64,000 nt of DNA from Dactylosporangium sp040605635 (GCF_040605635.1 NZ_JBEXDG010000044.1:1-64000), one strand, 5' to 3'; positions 31,850 through 41,097 are shown, numbered from the stretch's first letter. Notes: a model not told the origin generated them from the letters alone. Made by a program: numbers and translations.

Positions 31850-34810
31850 ATGCCCGCCACCCCGTTCATCGGCCGAGCCGAGGAGCTCGCCGAGATCACG
31901 GGCGCCTGGGCGGCCCAGTGTTCCCAGGTGGCGACGGGCCGGGCCGCGGCCACCGGCCCACGGGTCGTGCTCGTCACCGGCGAGGCGGGCAGCGGCAAGA
32001 GCCGGCTCGTCGCGGCGGTGCTCGACCGGCTCGATCCGCGGCCGCCGGTCGTGCTCGCGGGCGCGGCTCGTACCCTCGGCGCGGCCCCGCACGACTGGCT
32101 CGCCTCCGTCCTCAGTGGTCACCCCCTAGACGGCGGCGTCCCGCCGGAGCTCGCGCAACGCTCCCCCGCCCCCGGCGCCGCCTCCCGCATGGCCCCCGCC
32201 GCGATGCTCAGGGCAGCGGTCGACGTCGTCCGGACCCTCCTGTCCGGGCGGACCGGCGTCCTCGTCGTCGAGGATCTCCACGACCTCGACCCGGCCAGTC
32301 TGACCCTCATCGGCGAGCTCGCCGCGACCGCCGCCCTGCCCGCACTGCTGCTCGTCACGAGCCGCCCGCCGCAGGAGGCCGCGTTCGCCCCGGCCGCCGC
32401 CCGCACCCTGCGCCGGCTCGGCGGCGCGCCGTCCGTGGTCCGGGCGCACCTGGCGCCGTTCGACGCCCGCGAGACCGCGGAGCTCATCGAGGCGCACCGC
32501 GGCGGCACCCCACCACCGGAGACCGTCCGGGCGCTGCTGACCCGCACCGGCGGCAACCCCTTCTGGCTCACCGAGCTCGTCACCGCCCGCGGCGACCTCG
32601 CCGGGGCGCCGCTGCCCGCGCACGTCGCCGGCCTGCTCGTCGAACCCCTCGCCGGCGAGCCGGGCCTCGTCGGGCGGGTCGCGCGCGCCGCCGCGCTGCT
32701 CGGTGACCCCGTCGAGACCGACGTGCTCGTGCACGTCTGTGAGGGCGAGATCGAGCCCGCGCTGCGCCGGCTGCTCGATCTCGGGATGCTGGTCATCGCC
32801 CCCGACCTGGCCCCGGCCGGGCCGCTGCGCTTCCGGCACCCGCTGCTGCGCGAGGCCCTCGCCGGCAGCGCACTGCCCAGCGAACGCGCGCGTGTGCACG
32901 GCCTGGCCCGGACGCTCGCCGTCGAGCTGGGCGACGACGCGGCCCTCGCCAGGCACGCGGCGGCGCTGGGCCGTCTCGCGGAAGCCGGTGCCGCCGCGGT
33001 ACGAGGCGCGCAGGCCAACCTGGCCGCCGGCCTGCCGGACGCCGCCCTCGACCTGGTCGACGTCGGCATGCGGGCGGGCGACCTGCTCACGGCGGACGGG
33101 CACCGGGAGCTGGCGCGGGCCGGGGCCGTCGCGGCGTTCGTGGCGGGACGGTTCACGGTCGCCGAGCGGCACGCCGCCGACTGGCTGCGCCTGGCCGTGG
33201 ACGCGGTGGAGACGTCCGACGCGCACCGGCTCCTCGCCGAGATCCGCTGGTGCCTGGCGGACCGCGCCGGCCACCACGCCGCCCTCGCCGACGCCCGGGC
33301 CGCCCTGACCGCTCCGGCGGCGCTGCCCGCTCCGACCGGCGCCCCGGACGGCGGGACACCGGCTGTCGGGGCCGCCTGGGCCCGGCAGGCGGCGGCGGAG
33401 GCGGCCGGCGCGCTGCGGACGGCCGGACCGGCCCTCGTCGTGCCGCTCGCGGAGGCCGCGATGGTCGCCGCCGAGCGGACCGGGGAGAGCATCGCGTCGG
33501 CCGGGGTCACGCTCGGCACCGCCCTCGCCCTCGGCGGCACGCAGGACAGGGGCGTGGCACTGCTGCACGCGTGCCGGCAGATCGCCGAGCACGACCGCGA
33601 CCCGGTGACCGCCGGCCGGGCCGTGCACAACCTCGTCGCCGTCTGCCTGCCCGGGCTCGGCGACGTGACGGGACGGCGGCTGTTCGACGAGGCGATGGCC
33701 GCGCTCGGCCGGGCGGGCCTGGAGTTCTGCGCGGGTCGCACGACCGCGCTCGGCATCGCGCACGCGCTGCGGACCGGCGACCTCACCCGTGCCGAGACGC
33801 TCACCTGGTCGCGGCTGCCGATCGAGACCGACCCCCTCGAACGCGTCAGGTTCGCGGCGACCGCCGGGCTCCTCGCCGTCGAACGCGGCGACGACGCCCT
33901 CGCCGTGCGGCTGCTCGCCCGCGCCGACGGGGAGGGTCGCGACGTCGGCCTCGTCCGGGTCCTCCGGGTCGCCGTCGCGGCCCGCGGCGTGCACCCGGTG
34001 GATCCCGCGCTGGCGCTCGCCGAGTGCGTCGGCCACTGTCACCCCGCCCGTCTCGTCGAGGCCGCCCGGTGGGCGCTGCACGGTGGGGTGCAGGCCGCGA
34101 CGGTCGAGGACCTCGTCGGCGACGCGGTCGGCGCGGCACCACAACTGCGGCTGCTGCTGGCGGTGGCGGCGGGCCGGGACGCGGCCGCCGTCGCCCTGCT
34201 CCCGGCCGCCCTCCACCACGCCCCCGCCGCCACCCGCCGCGGCGACGCGGCAAGCACCGTTCATCACGGCGAACCAGCCGGTTCCGGTATTCCGCCCCTA
34301 CCTGGTGAGCCTGATGCACCAGGCGGTCCGGCCCGCCCAGGCGGTGCCGGCAACGGCCCGGCGGCCGCGTCCGACCGTCGTGGCGGCGGGGTGGCGGTGT
34401 CCGACCGTGGCGGCGGCGGGCGCGGCGAGGTGGTGGAGGCCGCACCGTACGACGCGGCCGTGCACACCGCCGCGGCGCACGCGCTGCTGCGGCTCGGCCG
34501 GGCCGGCGACGCGCGGCAGCACGCGGAGCGGGCGGTGGCGCTGCTCGCGCACTGGCCCGGCTGGCGGCTCACCGAGGCGGAGACCCTCCTGCACAGCCTG
34601 CGCGCGGGCGGGGACCTGACCGCCCGGGAGATCGAGGTGCTCGGCTGCCTCGCCGCCGGCATGTCCAACCAGCAGGTCGCGAGCTCGCTGGGGATCTCGA
34701 TCCGGACCGTCACCGTCCACGTGTCCAACCTGCTGCGCAAGACGGGCGCGGCGTCGCGGACCGAGGCGGCGATGTGGGCGGTCCGGCACCGGGTCATCAC
34801 CCCGACCTGA
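31850..34810 (+). CDS. LAL-type transcriptional regulator (AAA ATPase plus LuxR HTH)
   Basis: 986 residues. N-terminal AAA/NACHT-like ATPase: FIGRAEELAEI, Walker A TGEAGSGKSRLV, Walker B-like VLVVEDLHDLDP, sensor TGGNPFWLTEL. A long helical, TPR-like middle is followed by a Gly/Pro-rich linker (about 34260-34430). The C-terminal LuxR helix-turn-helix reads TAREIEVLGCLAAG, NQQVASSLGISIRTVTVHVSNLL. Such large ATP-binding LuxR proteins activate sugar or antibiotic genes; the target here is unknown. The ATG at 31850 starts MPATPFIGRAEEL, the usual family opening. It is convergent with the kinase at 34862. Confidence 0.9.
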   Translation: MPATPFIGRAEELAEITGAWAAQCSQVATGRAAATGPRVVLVTGEAGSGKSRLVAAVLDRLDPRPPVVLAGAARTLGAAPHDWLASVLSGHPLDGGVPPELAQRSPAPGAASRMAPAAMLRAAVDVVRTLLSGRTGVLVVEDLHDLDPASLTLIGELAATAALPALLLVTSRPPQEAAFAPAAARTLRRLGGAPSVVRAHLAPFDARETAELIEAHRGGTPPPETVRALLTRTGGNPFWLTELVTARGDLAGAPLPAHVAGLLVEPLAGEPGLVGRVARAAALLGDPVETDVLVHVCEGEIEPALRRLLDLGMLVIAPDLAPAGPLRFRHPLLREALAGSALPSERARVHGLARTLAVELGDDAALARHAAALGRLAEAGAAAVRGAQANLAAGLPDAALDLVDVGMRAGDLLTADGHRELARAGAVAAFVAGRFTVAERHAADWLRLAVDAVETSDAHRLLAEIRWCLADRAGHHAALADARAALTAPAALPAPTGAPDGGTPAVGAAWARQAAAEAAGALRTAGPALVVPLAEAAMVAAERTGESIASAGVTLGTALALGGTQDRGVALLHACRQIAEHDRDPVTAGRAVHNLVAVCLPGLGDVTGRRLFDEAMAALGRAGLEFCAGRTTALGIAHALRTGDLTRAETLTWSRLPIETDPLERVRFAATAGLLAVERGDDALAVRLLARADGEGRDVGLVRVLRVAVAARGVHPVDPALALAECVGHCHPARLVEAARWALHGGVQAATVEDLVGDAVGAAPQLRLLLAVAAGRDAAAVALLPAALHHAPAATRRGDAASTVHHGEPAGSGIPPLPGEPDAPGGPARPGGAGNGPAAASDRRGGGVAVSDRGGGGRGEVVEAAPYDAAVHTAAAHALLRLGRAGDARQHAERAVALLAHWPGWRLTEAETLLHSLRAGGDLTAREIEVLGCLAAGMSNQQVASSLGISIRTVTVHVSNLLRKTGAASRTEAAMWAVRHRVITPT

Positions 34811-34861
34811 GCACCCGGCCCGCCCCGACCTTGAGAACCCGGCCCGCCCGGTCTGCGCCGG

Positions 34862-36214
34862 TCAGGCGCCGCTGAGCGAAGCGCCGAAAGCGGCGACGGC
34901 GGCGTCGAGCTCGTCGTAGGCGCCGCGGCTGATCGACTTCTCCATCTCGCGGCTGCGGAGCTGGCCGCGGAGCCGTTCGATGCGCGGCCCGGGGTCCACC
35001 GGCTGGTTCATGATGTTGTTGATCTGGTTGCGGATGTCCTCGCCGACGTCGGAGCGGATCTCGCCGGCGGCGGAGCGCCGGTCGACGACGTCGAGGACCG
35101 CGCGGCCGGCCTGCTGTGGTGTGAGCCTGGGCCCGGCCGGGGACAGGGACGCGGACGGGGACACCGCGCCCGGGGTCGTGGCGGCGGGTGAGGTACGACC
35201 GCGGGTCGGCGCCGGGGTGGCGCCCGGGGATGGCTGGACGGTGACCGGGGGCGGGATCGACACGACGATGCTGACCGTCGGCGCGGGAGCGGCCGTGTCG
35301 CCACGGTCCCTGGTGGTCCACACGAGCGCGAGCCCAGCCAGTACACCGGCAACCACCAGCAGCGCGAGGGCCGGAATCCACCGGCGGCCGCGGCGCTGGG
35401 CCGAGGTTTCCAGGGTGGCGGCGACCTCGGCGGCGGTGGGGCGCTCCGTGGGGTCGGTGGCGAGGCAGCGCAGGCAGACGGTGGCGACGGCGGGCGGGAG
35501 GCCGGGCACGTTGAGGGTGGGGCGGTGGCCGGTGGCGATGGCGCGTTCGAGCTCGTCCCACGTGGCGGCCTGCACGGGCGGGTGGCCGGTGAGCAGTTCG
35601 TAGAGCAGGACGCCGAGGGCGTAGACGTCGGTGGAGCCGCTGGCGGGCGCCCCGACGAGGCGTTCCGGCGCGACGTACGGCGGGGTGCCGAAGGTGAGGG
35701 TGTCGCGCTGGCCGACGTCGGCGGCGATGCCGAAGTCGAGGAGCTTGACGCCGTCGGTGGTGAGCATGACGTTCTCGGGGGTGACGTCGCGGTGCACGAC
35801 GCCGCGGCGGTGGGCGGCGTGCAGGACGTCGGCGACGGTGGCCGTGACCGCGACGACGTCGGACAGCGGCAGGGGGCCCTCGGCGAGGCGGCCGGCGAGG
35901 GAGACGCCGTCGAGGAGCTGCATGACGACGTACGCGGCGATCCGGCCGTGCGTGGTGACGGTCTCGCCGTAGTCGTAGACGCCGATGGCGTTGGGGTGTT
36001 CGATGCGGGCGGCGGCGCGGGCCTCGCGGCGGATGCGGTCGCGCTGGCCGCCGTCGGTGCCGATGGGGCCGTCGAGGACCTTGACGGCGACGGTGCGCTC
36101 CAGCGTGCTGTCCCAGGCGCGCCAGACGACCGACATGCCGCCCGCGCCGACGGGTTGTCTCAGGATGTACCGGCGGGCAAGGACATCGCCCTCCCGGAGC
36201 TGACCGTCGCTCAC
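34862..36214 (-). CDS. Transmembrane Ser/Thr protein kinase
   Basis: 450 residues. Kinase domain ~13-275: VGAGGMSVVW, VAVKVL, HRDVTPENVM, DFG, GTPPYVAPERL, DVYALGVLLYELL. The subdomain VIB Lys (HRDxKPxN) is Thr, while the catalytic Asp and metal-binding Asn remain. One helix (WIPALALLVVAGVLAGLALVW) is followed by a Pro/Thr/Ser-rich stalk and a ~90-residue helical outer domain (PQQAGRAVLDVVDRRSAAGEI) with no PASTA repeats. GTG at 36214. The LacI regulator ends 4 nt upstream on the same strand, so they probably share a transcript. The extracellular ligand is unknown. Confidence 0.88.
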   Translation of the reverse strand: MSDGQLREGDVLARRYILRQPVGAGGMSVVWRAWDSTLERTVAVKVLDGPIGTDGGQRDRIRREARAAARIEHPNAIGVYDYGETVTTHGRIAAYVVMQLLDGVSLAGRLAEGPLPLSDVVAVTATVADVLHAAHRRGVVHRDVTPENVMLTTDGVKLLDFGIAADVGQRDTLTFGTPPYVAPERLVGAPASGSTDVYALGVLLYELLTGHPPVQAATWDELERAIATGHRPTLNVPGLPPAVATVCLRCLATDPTERPTAAEVAATLETSAQRRGRRWIPALALLVVAGVLAGLALVWTTRDRGDTAAPAPTVSIVVSIPPPVTVQPSPGATPAPTRGRTSPAATTPGAVSPSASLSPAGPRLTPQQAGRAVLDVVDRRSAAGEIRSDVGEDIRNQINNIMNQPVDPGPRIERLRGQLRSREMEKSISRGAYDELDAAVAAFGASLSGA

Positions 36215-36218
36215 GTCG

Positions 36219-37211
36219 TTAACTTGAGGCCCGCACGATGAGCTCGGTCGGCAGCACGGGGCTGTCGTCGGAGCCTTCCAGCAGCAGGGCTGCGGCGACC
36301 GCGCCGAGCTCGGAGACCGGCTGGCGCACGGTCGTGAGCGGCGGCGTGGTGTAGGAGGCGAGGGGCGCGTCGTCGAAGCCGACGACGGCGACGTCCTCGG
36401 GGACCCGGCGGCCGGCCTTGCGCAGGGCCTGCAGCGCGCCGGCGGCCATGGCGTCGGAGGCGACGAAGAGGGCGTCGAGGCGGGGCATGCGGTCCAGGAG
36501 CCAGGCAGCGGCGTGCCCGCCGGAGGCGGTGGTGAAGTCGCCGTAGGCGACGGCGGGGACCCGGCCGGCGGCCTCCATGGCGCGGCGGTAGCCCTCCAGG
36601 CGGTCCGCGGCGGCGGGTGAGTCCGGCGGGCCGGCGATCGCGGCGATGCTCCGGCGGTGGCGCAGGATGAGGTGCTCCACGGCTTGCCGGGCGCCGTCGT
36701 TGTTGTCGACGTCGACGTACGGGATGTCGAGGCCCTCGGCGGGCCGGCCGGTGGCCCGCAGCGGCACCCGGGACGCGGCGAGGGAGACCGCCAGGGGGTG
36801 GCTGCTGTGCCCGCCGAGGAGCAGGACGCCGCCGACGCCGCCGGTGGTGAGGAACTGTGTCGCCGACGCGATGGTGCCGCGGGTGGCGGACATCGTCAGC
36901 AGCGGGACGCCGTGGCGGGTCAGCTCCTCCTCGGCGCCGGCGAGGAGCCGGGCGGAGAAGGTGTCGTGGAAGAGCCGGGCGGTCGGCTCGAAGACGAGGG
37001 CGGCGACGGGGAGGTGCTGGGGCAGCCGGTCAGGGCGGCGCGGCCCGCGGTGGCGGACGTAGCCGAGCTGGGCGATGGCGTCGTGCACCGACACCCGGGC
37101 CGAGGTGCTGACCCTGACCCGGCCCGTGAGGACGCGGGACACGGTGGCCGCGGAGACCCCCGCGGCGGCGGCGACCTCGGTGACGGTTGGTGGCGATGGC
37201 TCGTCAGGCAT
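36219..37211 (-). CDS. LacI-family transcriptional regulator
   Basis: 330 residues. The N-terminal helix-turn-helix reads TVTEVAAAAGVSAATVSRVLTG. The hinge helix region is less conserved. A periplasmic-binding-protein-like effector domain follows, with VGFDDAPLASYTTPPLTTV near the end, the common family signature. It probably represses sugar genes; the best LacI-type site in the window is at 43274-43287, 6 kb away. ATG at 37211 has AGGAG 5 nt upstream. It is read in the same direction as the kinase that follows, 4 nt away. Confidence 0.92.
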   Translation of the reverse strand: MPDEPSPPTVTEVAAAAGVSAATVSRVLTGRVRVSTSARVSVHDAIAQLGYVRHRGPRRPDRLPQHLPVAALVFEPTARLFHDTFSARLLAGAEEELTRHGVPLLTMSATRGTIASATQFLTTGGVGGVLLLGGHSSHPLAVSLAASRVPLRATGRPAEGLDIPYVDVDNNDGARQAVEHLILRHRRSIAAIAGPPDSPAAADRLEGYRRAMEAAGRVPAVAYGDFTTASGGHAAAWLLDRMPRLDALFVASDAMAAGALQALRKAGRRVPEDVAVVGFDDAPLASYTTPPLTTVRQPVSELGAVAAALLLEGSDDSPVLPTELIVRASS

Positions 37212-37403
37212 CCCGTCTCCTGTTGGAGCGATTCCTGCGGCCAGCGTCAGCCACGGTTACCCGGATGTCAACTATGGGTTTCGATCGGCTGTGCGGATCC
37301 TTTGGTTCACCCGACATATCCGTATTTATGATATCGACACGGTCTGTGGCAAACGTCGCTGGGACTTCCGCGATCGGCAGCTATTAGGGAATAGTCGGCG
37401 ATT

Positions 37404-38222
37404 GTGTCGGAGATCGAGCTTGGCCGCAGGGTGCTGGAGCGCTTCCTGCTGGTCCGCCCGATCGCCCGCGGCGGCATGTCGCTCGTTTACGAGGCCGTCG
37501 ACCTGGAGCAGCTGCGCCCGGTCGCGGTGAAGGTCCTCGCGCCGGCGTTCGCGAACAACAGCAGGGCCTGCCACGCCGCGCGCCGCGAGCCGTTGCTGAT
37601 GCAGCGGATGCGGCACCCGACCGTGCCGAAGATCTTCGGCTACGGCGAGCTGGACACCGGCCGGGCGACCGTGCCGTGCGTCGCGATGGAGCTGCTCAAC
37701 GGGGTACCGCTGACGAAGCGCCTCGCGGAGGGCCCGCTGCCGTGGCAGCACGCGGTCGAGATCGCCGCGTCCGTCGCCGAGCTCCTGGCCGTCGCGCACC
37801 GCCGGGGCATCGCGCACCGGGACCTGACCGCCGACAACGTCATGCTGACCACCGCCGGTGTGAAGATCATCGACTTCGGCCTGGCGGTGCCGTTCGCGCA
37901 TCCCGCGGCCTCGCGCGTCGAGCACGCCCCCGCCTGGGACGTCTATGCCCTCGGGGTCCTGCTGTACCAGATGCTGACCGGTCGCTCGCCGCACGCGCCG
38001 GGCGCCAGGTTGCTGCAGCCGGCGGCGACCCCGGTCCTGCTCGCACCGGGCCTGCCACGCTCCGTAGCGGAGCTGTGCCGACAGTGCATGGCCAAGCGGC
38101 CGGCGGACCGGCCCGAGAGTGCGAGCGTCGCCCTGTCGCTCTGGGCGGAGTTCGCAACCGACTGGCAACACCCCGAGTCCTTCACTGAGAGCTACCGCAC
38201 ACGGTCTGGCCACTCTGCGTAG
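37404..38222 (+). CDS. Minimal soluble Ser/Thr kinase-like protein with truncated activation segment
   Basis: 272 residues, no membrane helix. ARGGMSLVYE glycine loop, AVKVLA (Lys43), HRDLTADN (138-145, Thr instead of Lys) and DFG (157-159) are present. From DFG to the DVYALG helix-F motif there are only about 19 residues, against 34 in the kinase at 34862. The GTxxYxAPE block is therefore missing. It may be a weak or pseudo-kinase. The C-terminal tail (~25 residues) is hydrophilic. GTG at 37404. It lies directly upstream of the exopolysaccharide island, 190 bp from the LPVTG gene, with a palindrome between. Confidence 0.8.
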   Translation: MSEIELGRRVLERFLLVRPIARGGMSLVYEAVDLEQLRPVAVKVLAPAFANNSRACHAARREPLLMQRMRHPTVPKIFGYGELDTGRATVPCVAMELLNGVPLTKRLAEGPLPWQHAVEIAASVAELLAVAHRRGIAHRDLTADNVMLTTAGVKIIDFGLAVPFAHPAASRVEHAPAWDVYALGVLLYQMLTGRSPHAPGARLLQPAATPVLLAPGLPRSVAELCRQCMAKRPADRPESASVALSLWAEFATDWQHPESFTESYRTRSGHSA

Positions 38223-38264
38223 CGGTCGCATTTTGCCTGCGTAAACGCTCTGTCAGGTCGTTGG

Positions 38265-38293
38265 GCGGACTTGGTCCGCTCGGATGCATCCGA
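38265..38293 (+). promoter_or_regulatory. Dyad and 14-bp palindrome before the exopolysaccharide island
   Basis: GCGGAC-TTG-GTCCGC (38265-38279) is followed directly by the perfect palindrome TCGGATGCATCCGA (38280-38293), 120 nt upstream of the LPVTG gene. They could be operator sites for the whole island. Confidence 0.45.
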
Positions 38294-38412
38294 CCATGCT
38301 CACCCATTGTGATTGCCCCTCGGCCCGGCCAAGCTTTCTGGACAAGGTGCACAACGGTTGCCGACAAGGAGCCGCCAGGCACCGCCGGAGAGATAGCCGA
38401 GGGGAAGCTGTC

Positions 38413-38580
38413 ATGTCAGGTACGAAGGTCACCGGCGTCATCGTGACCGGCGGATCCACCGCCGCGTCGCTGCCAGTCACCGGAAGCCCCGTCTACGCCA
38501 TCGTCGTCGCAGGTGTCGCGCTCGTCGTCACCGGCTTCCTGATGGTGCGGGCATCCCGCTTCAACCGCAGCGCAGCCTGA
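38413..38580 (+). CDS. 55-residue LPVTG mini-protein
   Basis: A complete small gene with AGGGGAA 6 nt before the ATG. The protein is MSGTKVTGVIVTGGSTAA, then LPVTG at residues 20-24, a hydrophobic helix (27-45) and a basic tail RASRFNR. This is a sortase sorting signal with almost nothing in front of it and no signal peptide. It ends 3 nt before the GT2 synthase, so the two are certainly cotranscribed. It could be a small membrane subunit of the synthase, with the LPXTG resemblance fortuitous, or a wall anchor. No family was recognised. Confidence 0.75.
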   Translation: MSGTKVTGVIVTGGSTAASLPVTGSPVYAIVVAGVALVVTGFLMVRASRFNRSAA

Positions 38581-38583
38581 CGC

Positions 38584-39894
38584 ATGACGGCGATCCTTCT
38601 GGTCGGCTTCGCGCTCCTGACGCTCTGGCCGGCGTACAACCTGGCACTGGTGGCCTTCACCACCAGTGACTCGGCCACCGCCGGCCGGCGTCGCCGGCGC
38701 GACGCAGTCGCGCCGAACGAGCACGAACCGCTGACCTTCTGGATCGTCGTGCCCGCCCTCAACGAGGAACGGGTTGTCGGCCGGACCGTCTCCGCAGCAC
38801 TGGCGCTGCAGGGCCCGGCAGGCACACGCACCAGGGTCCTGGTGGTCGATGACGGATCGGACGACGGCACCCCGGACGTGCTGGCCGCCATCGACCACCC
38901 GGGATTGACCGTGCTGCGCAGGGACTTCCCCAACGCCCGCAAGGGCAAGGGCGAGGCGCTCAACGCCGCCTTCCGGACCATCCGGGACCTGACCCTGGCC
39001 CACGGTGAGGACCCCGCGCTGGTCGCGGTCGGTGTCATCGACGGCGACGGGCGGGGCAGCACCAACATCCTCACCGAGGTGTCGAAGCAGATGCGTGACC
39101 CGCGGGTCGGCGCGGTGCAGACCCGGGTGCGGATCCACAACCGCAACCGTGTCCTGGGCGCCGTGCAGGACCTCGAGTTCGCCGCCATCGCCAACGCCAG
39201 CCAGCTGCTCCGCAACGCCGCGGGGACGGTCGGGCTGGGCGGCAACGGGCAGTTCGCCCGGCTGTCGTCGCTGGTGCGGCTCGGCGACGCGCCCTGGTCG
39301 CACTGCCTCGTCGAGGACCTCGAGCTGGGCCTGCGCATGCACCTCAACGGCGAGCGCATCCGGTACACCTCGATGGCCAACGTCAACCAGCAGGGTCTCG
39401 TCGACGTGAAGCGGCTGACCCGCCAGCGCACCCGGTGGGCGCAGGGCAACCTGCAGTGCATCGGCTACGTGCCGAAGCTGATCGCCTCCCGGCAGATCCG
39501 CAACCACGCGCTGCTGGAGATGCTGTACTACCTGCTCGCGCCGTGGATGAACGCCTTCGGCACGGCCGGCGTCTTCGGCCTCTGGGGATACGCGATGTGG
39601 CGGCTCGTCCCCGGGCACGGCCAGACCTTCATGATCCATTCCTGGGCGCAGATGGGCGAGGTCGCGCTGTTCTGGGCGATCGGCATGACCGTCCCCGGCC
39701 TGGTCTGGGCCATCGTCCACCGCGTCCAGCTCGGCGACGAGAAGCTCTGGCGACTGCTGGTCGCCGCCGTCGCGTACCCCTTCTTCCTCCTGCTCGGCCT
39801 GGTCTCGACCTGGCGGGCGATCGGCCGGCAGATCAGCCGGCGACAGGCCTGGGCGAAGACCGAACGCCTGGTCGAAGAGCCGGTTCTCTCGTAA
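38584..39894 (+). CDS. Processive GT2 family polysaccharide synthase
   Basis: 436 residues. One N-terminal helix, a cytoplasmic GT-A domain, then about four C-terminal helices. Motifs of BcsA/PgaC/hyaluronan-synthase-type enzymes: PALNEERVV, VVDDGSDDGT, VIDGDGRG (DxD), LVEDLELGLR (acceptor ED) and RQRTRWAQGN (QxxRW). It polymerises a sugar nucleotide at the cytoplasmic face and extrudes the chain. The following UDP-GlcNAc 2-epimerase and secreted deacetylase suggest an N-acetylhexosamine polymer, which is inference. The ATG lies 3 nt after the mini-protein stop without its own strong ribosome site, suggesting translational coupling. Confidence 0.9.
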   Translation: MTAILLVGFALLTLWPAYNLALVAFTTSDSATAGRRRRRDAVAPNEHEPLTFWIVVPALNEERVVGRTVSAALALQGPAGTRTRVLVVDDGSDDGTPDVLAAIDHPGLTVLRRDFPNARKGKGEALNAAFRTIRDLTLAHGEDPALVAVGVIDGDGRGSTNILTEVSKQMRDPRVGAVQTRVRIHNRNRVLGAVQDLEFAAIANASQLLRNAAGTVGLGGNGQFARLSSLVRLGDAPWSHCLVEDLELGLRMHLNGERIRYTSMANVNQQGLVDVKRLTRQRTRWAQGNLQCIGYVPKLIASRQIRNHALLEMLYYLLAPWMNAFGTAGVFGLWGYAMWRLVPGHGQTFMIHSWAQMGEVALFWAIGMTVPGLVWAIVHRVQLGDEKLWRLLVAAVAYPFFLLLGLVSTWRAIGRQISRRQAWAKTERLVEEPVLS

Positions 39895-39907
39895 AGGACG
39901 TCTGCAA

Positions 39908-41077
39908 ATGTCTCCCGAAGTCTTCCTCATCGCCGGTACCCGTCCCGAGGCCATCAAGCTGGCGCCCGTCGCCGCCGCGATGCGTGCCGCCGGCCGGCTC
40001 ACCCCGGTGCTGGTCGCCAGCGGGCAGCACCCGACGATGGTGACCCAGGCGCTCGACGCGTTCGAGGTCCAGGCCGACGTGACGCTGCCGCTGCGGCGGG
40101 TCACCGGCAGCCAGCCCGAGCTCCTCACCGAGATGATCAAGCAACTCGACGCCCTCCTGGAGGAGCGCAGGCCGGCCGCGGTCGTCGTGCAGGGCGACAC
40201 CACCACGACGCTCGCCGGCGCCATGGCCGCGTTCTGGCGGCGCATCCCGGTCGTGCACCTGGAAGCGGGGCTGCGCTCCGGCGACCTGGACTCGCCCTTC
40301 CCGGAGGAGGCCAACCGCAAGCTCGTCGGCCAGCTCGCCGCGCTGCACCTGGCGCCGACGGCCCTCGCCGCGACGAACCTGCTCGACGAGAGCGTCGCCC
40401 CGGCCAACGTCCTCATCACCGGCAACACGGTCGTCGACGCGGCGCTGGAGATCGCCGGCAAGGCGCTGCCGTTCGAGGACGCCCGCATCGCCGCCGCGGT
40501 GGACGCCGCCGAGCACGGCCGGGCCCGCGTGGTGCTGGTGACCGCACACCGCCGCGAGTCCTGGGGCGAGCCCCTGGACCGGATCCTCTCCGCGGTGCGC
40601 CGGCTGATCGAGGCGTACCCGGACATCCGGGTGGTCCTGCCGGCGCACGCCAACCCGGCGGTCCGCGCCCAGGTCGAGGCCGGCCTCGCCGGGGTGCCGC
40701 GGGTGACGGTCACCGACCCGCTGCCCTACCCGGCCCTCGCCCGGCTGCTGTCGCGGGCGTACCTGACGCTCACCGACTCCGGCGGCATCCAGGAGGAGGC
40801 GCCGTCGTTCAAGGTGCCGGCCCTGGTCCTGCGTGAGGTCACCGAGCGCGTCGAGTCGCTGCACGCGGGTTGCGCCAAGCTCGTCGGCACGGATGAGGAC
40901 CTGATCGTCGCCGAGGCCGCCCGGCTGCTCGACGACCCGGTCCTGCGCGAGTCGATGACCGCCAACGGCAACCCCTACGGCGACGGTCTCGCCTCGCAGC
41001 GCACCGAACAGGCCGTCGCCGCGATGCTCGGGCTCGCCACGCACCCCGCCCCCATGCCGACCACCGTCTCCGTCTGA
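39908..41077 (+). CDS. wecB: UDP-N-acetylglucosamine 2-epimerase (non-hydrolysing)
   Basis: 389 residues, normal for the WecB/MnaA family, which interconverts UDP-GlcNAc and UDP-ManNAc. LIAGTRPEAIKLAPV opens the protein; VVQGDTTTTLAGA, HLEAGLRSGD, FPEEANRK, TAHRRESWG and LTDSGGIQEEAPSF are the family's substrate and allosteric-site blocks. The ATG has AAAGGACG upstream and a 13-nt gap from the GT2 gene. It supplies an activated N-acetylhexosamine, presumably for the synthase before it. Symbol by family only. Confidence 0.93.
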   Translation: MSPEVFLIAGTRPEAIKLAPVAAAMRAAGRLTPVLVASGQHPTMVTQALDAFEVQADVTLPLRRVTGSQPELLTEMIKQLDALLEERRPAAVVVQGDTTTTLAGAMAAFWRRIPVVHLEAGLRSGDLDSPFPEEANRKLVGQLAALHLAPTALAATNLLDESVAPANVLITGNTVVDAALEIAGKALPFEDARIAAAVDAAEHGRARVVLVTAHRRESWGEPLDRILSAVRRLIEAYPDIRVVLPAHANPAVRAQVEAGLAGVPRVTVTDPLPYPALARLLSRAYLTLTDSGGIQEEAPSFKVPALVLREVTERVESLHAGCAKLVGTDEDLIVAEAARLLDDPVLRESMTANGNPYGDGLASQRTEQAVAAMLGLATHPAPMPTTVSV

Positions 41078-41097
41078 GTTAGGGATCTCGTACCGAC

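Noticed and set aside
34811..34861. Terminator between the LAL gene and convergent kinase
   Set aside because: There is a direct repeat (CCCGGCCCGCCC) but no convincing stem with complementary arms.
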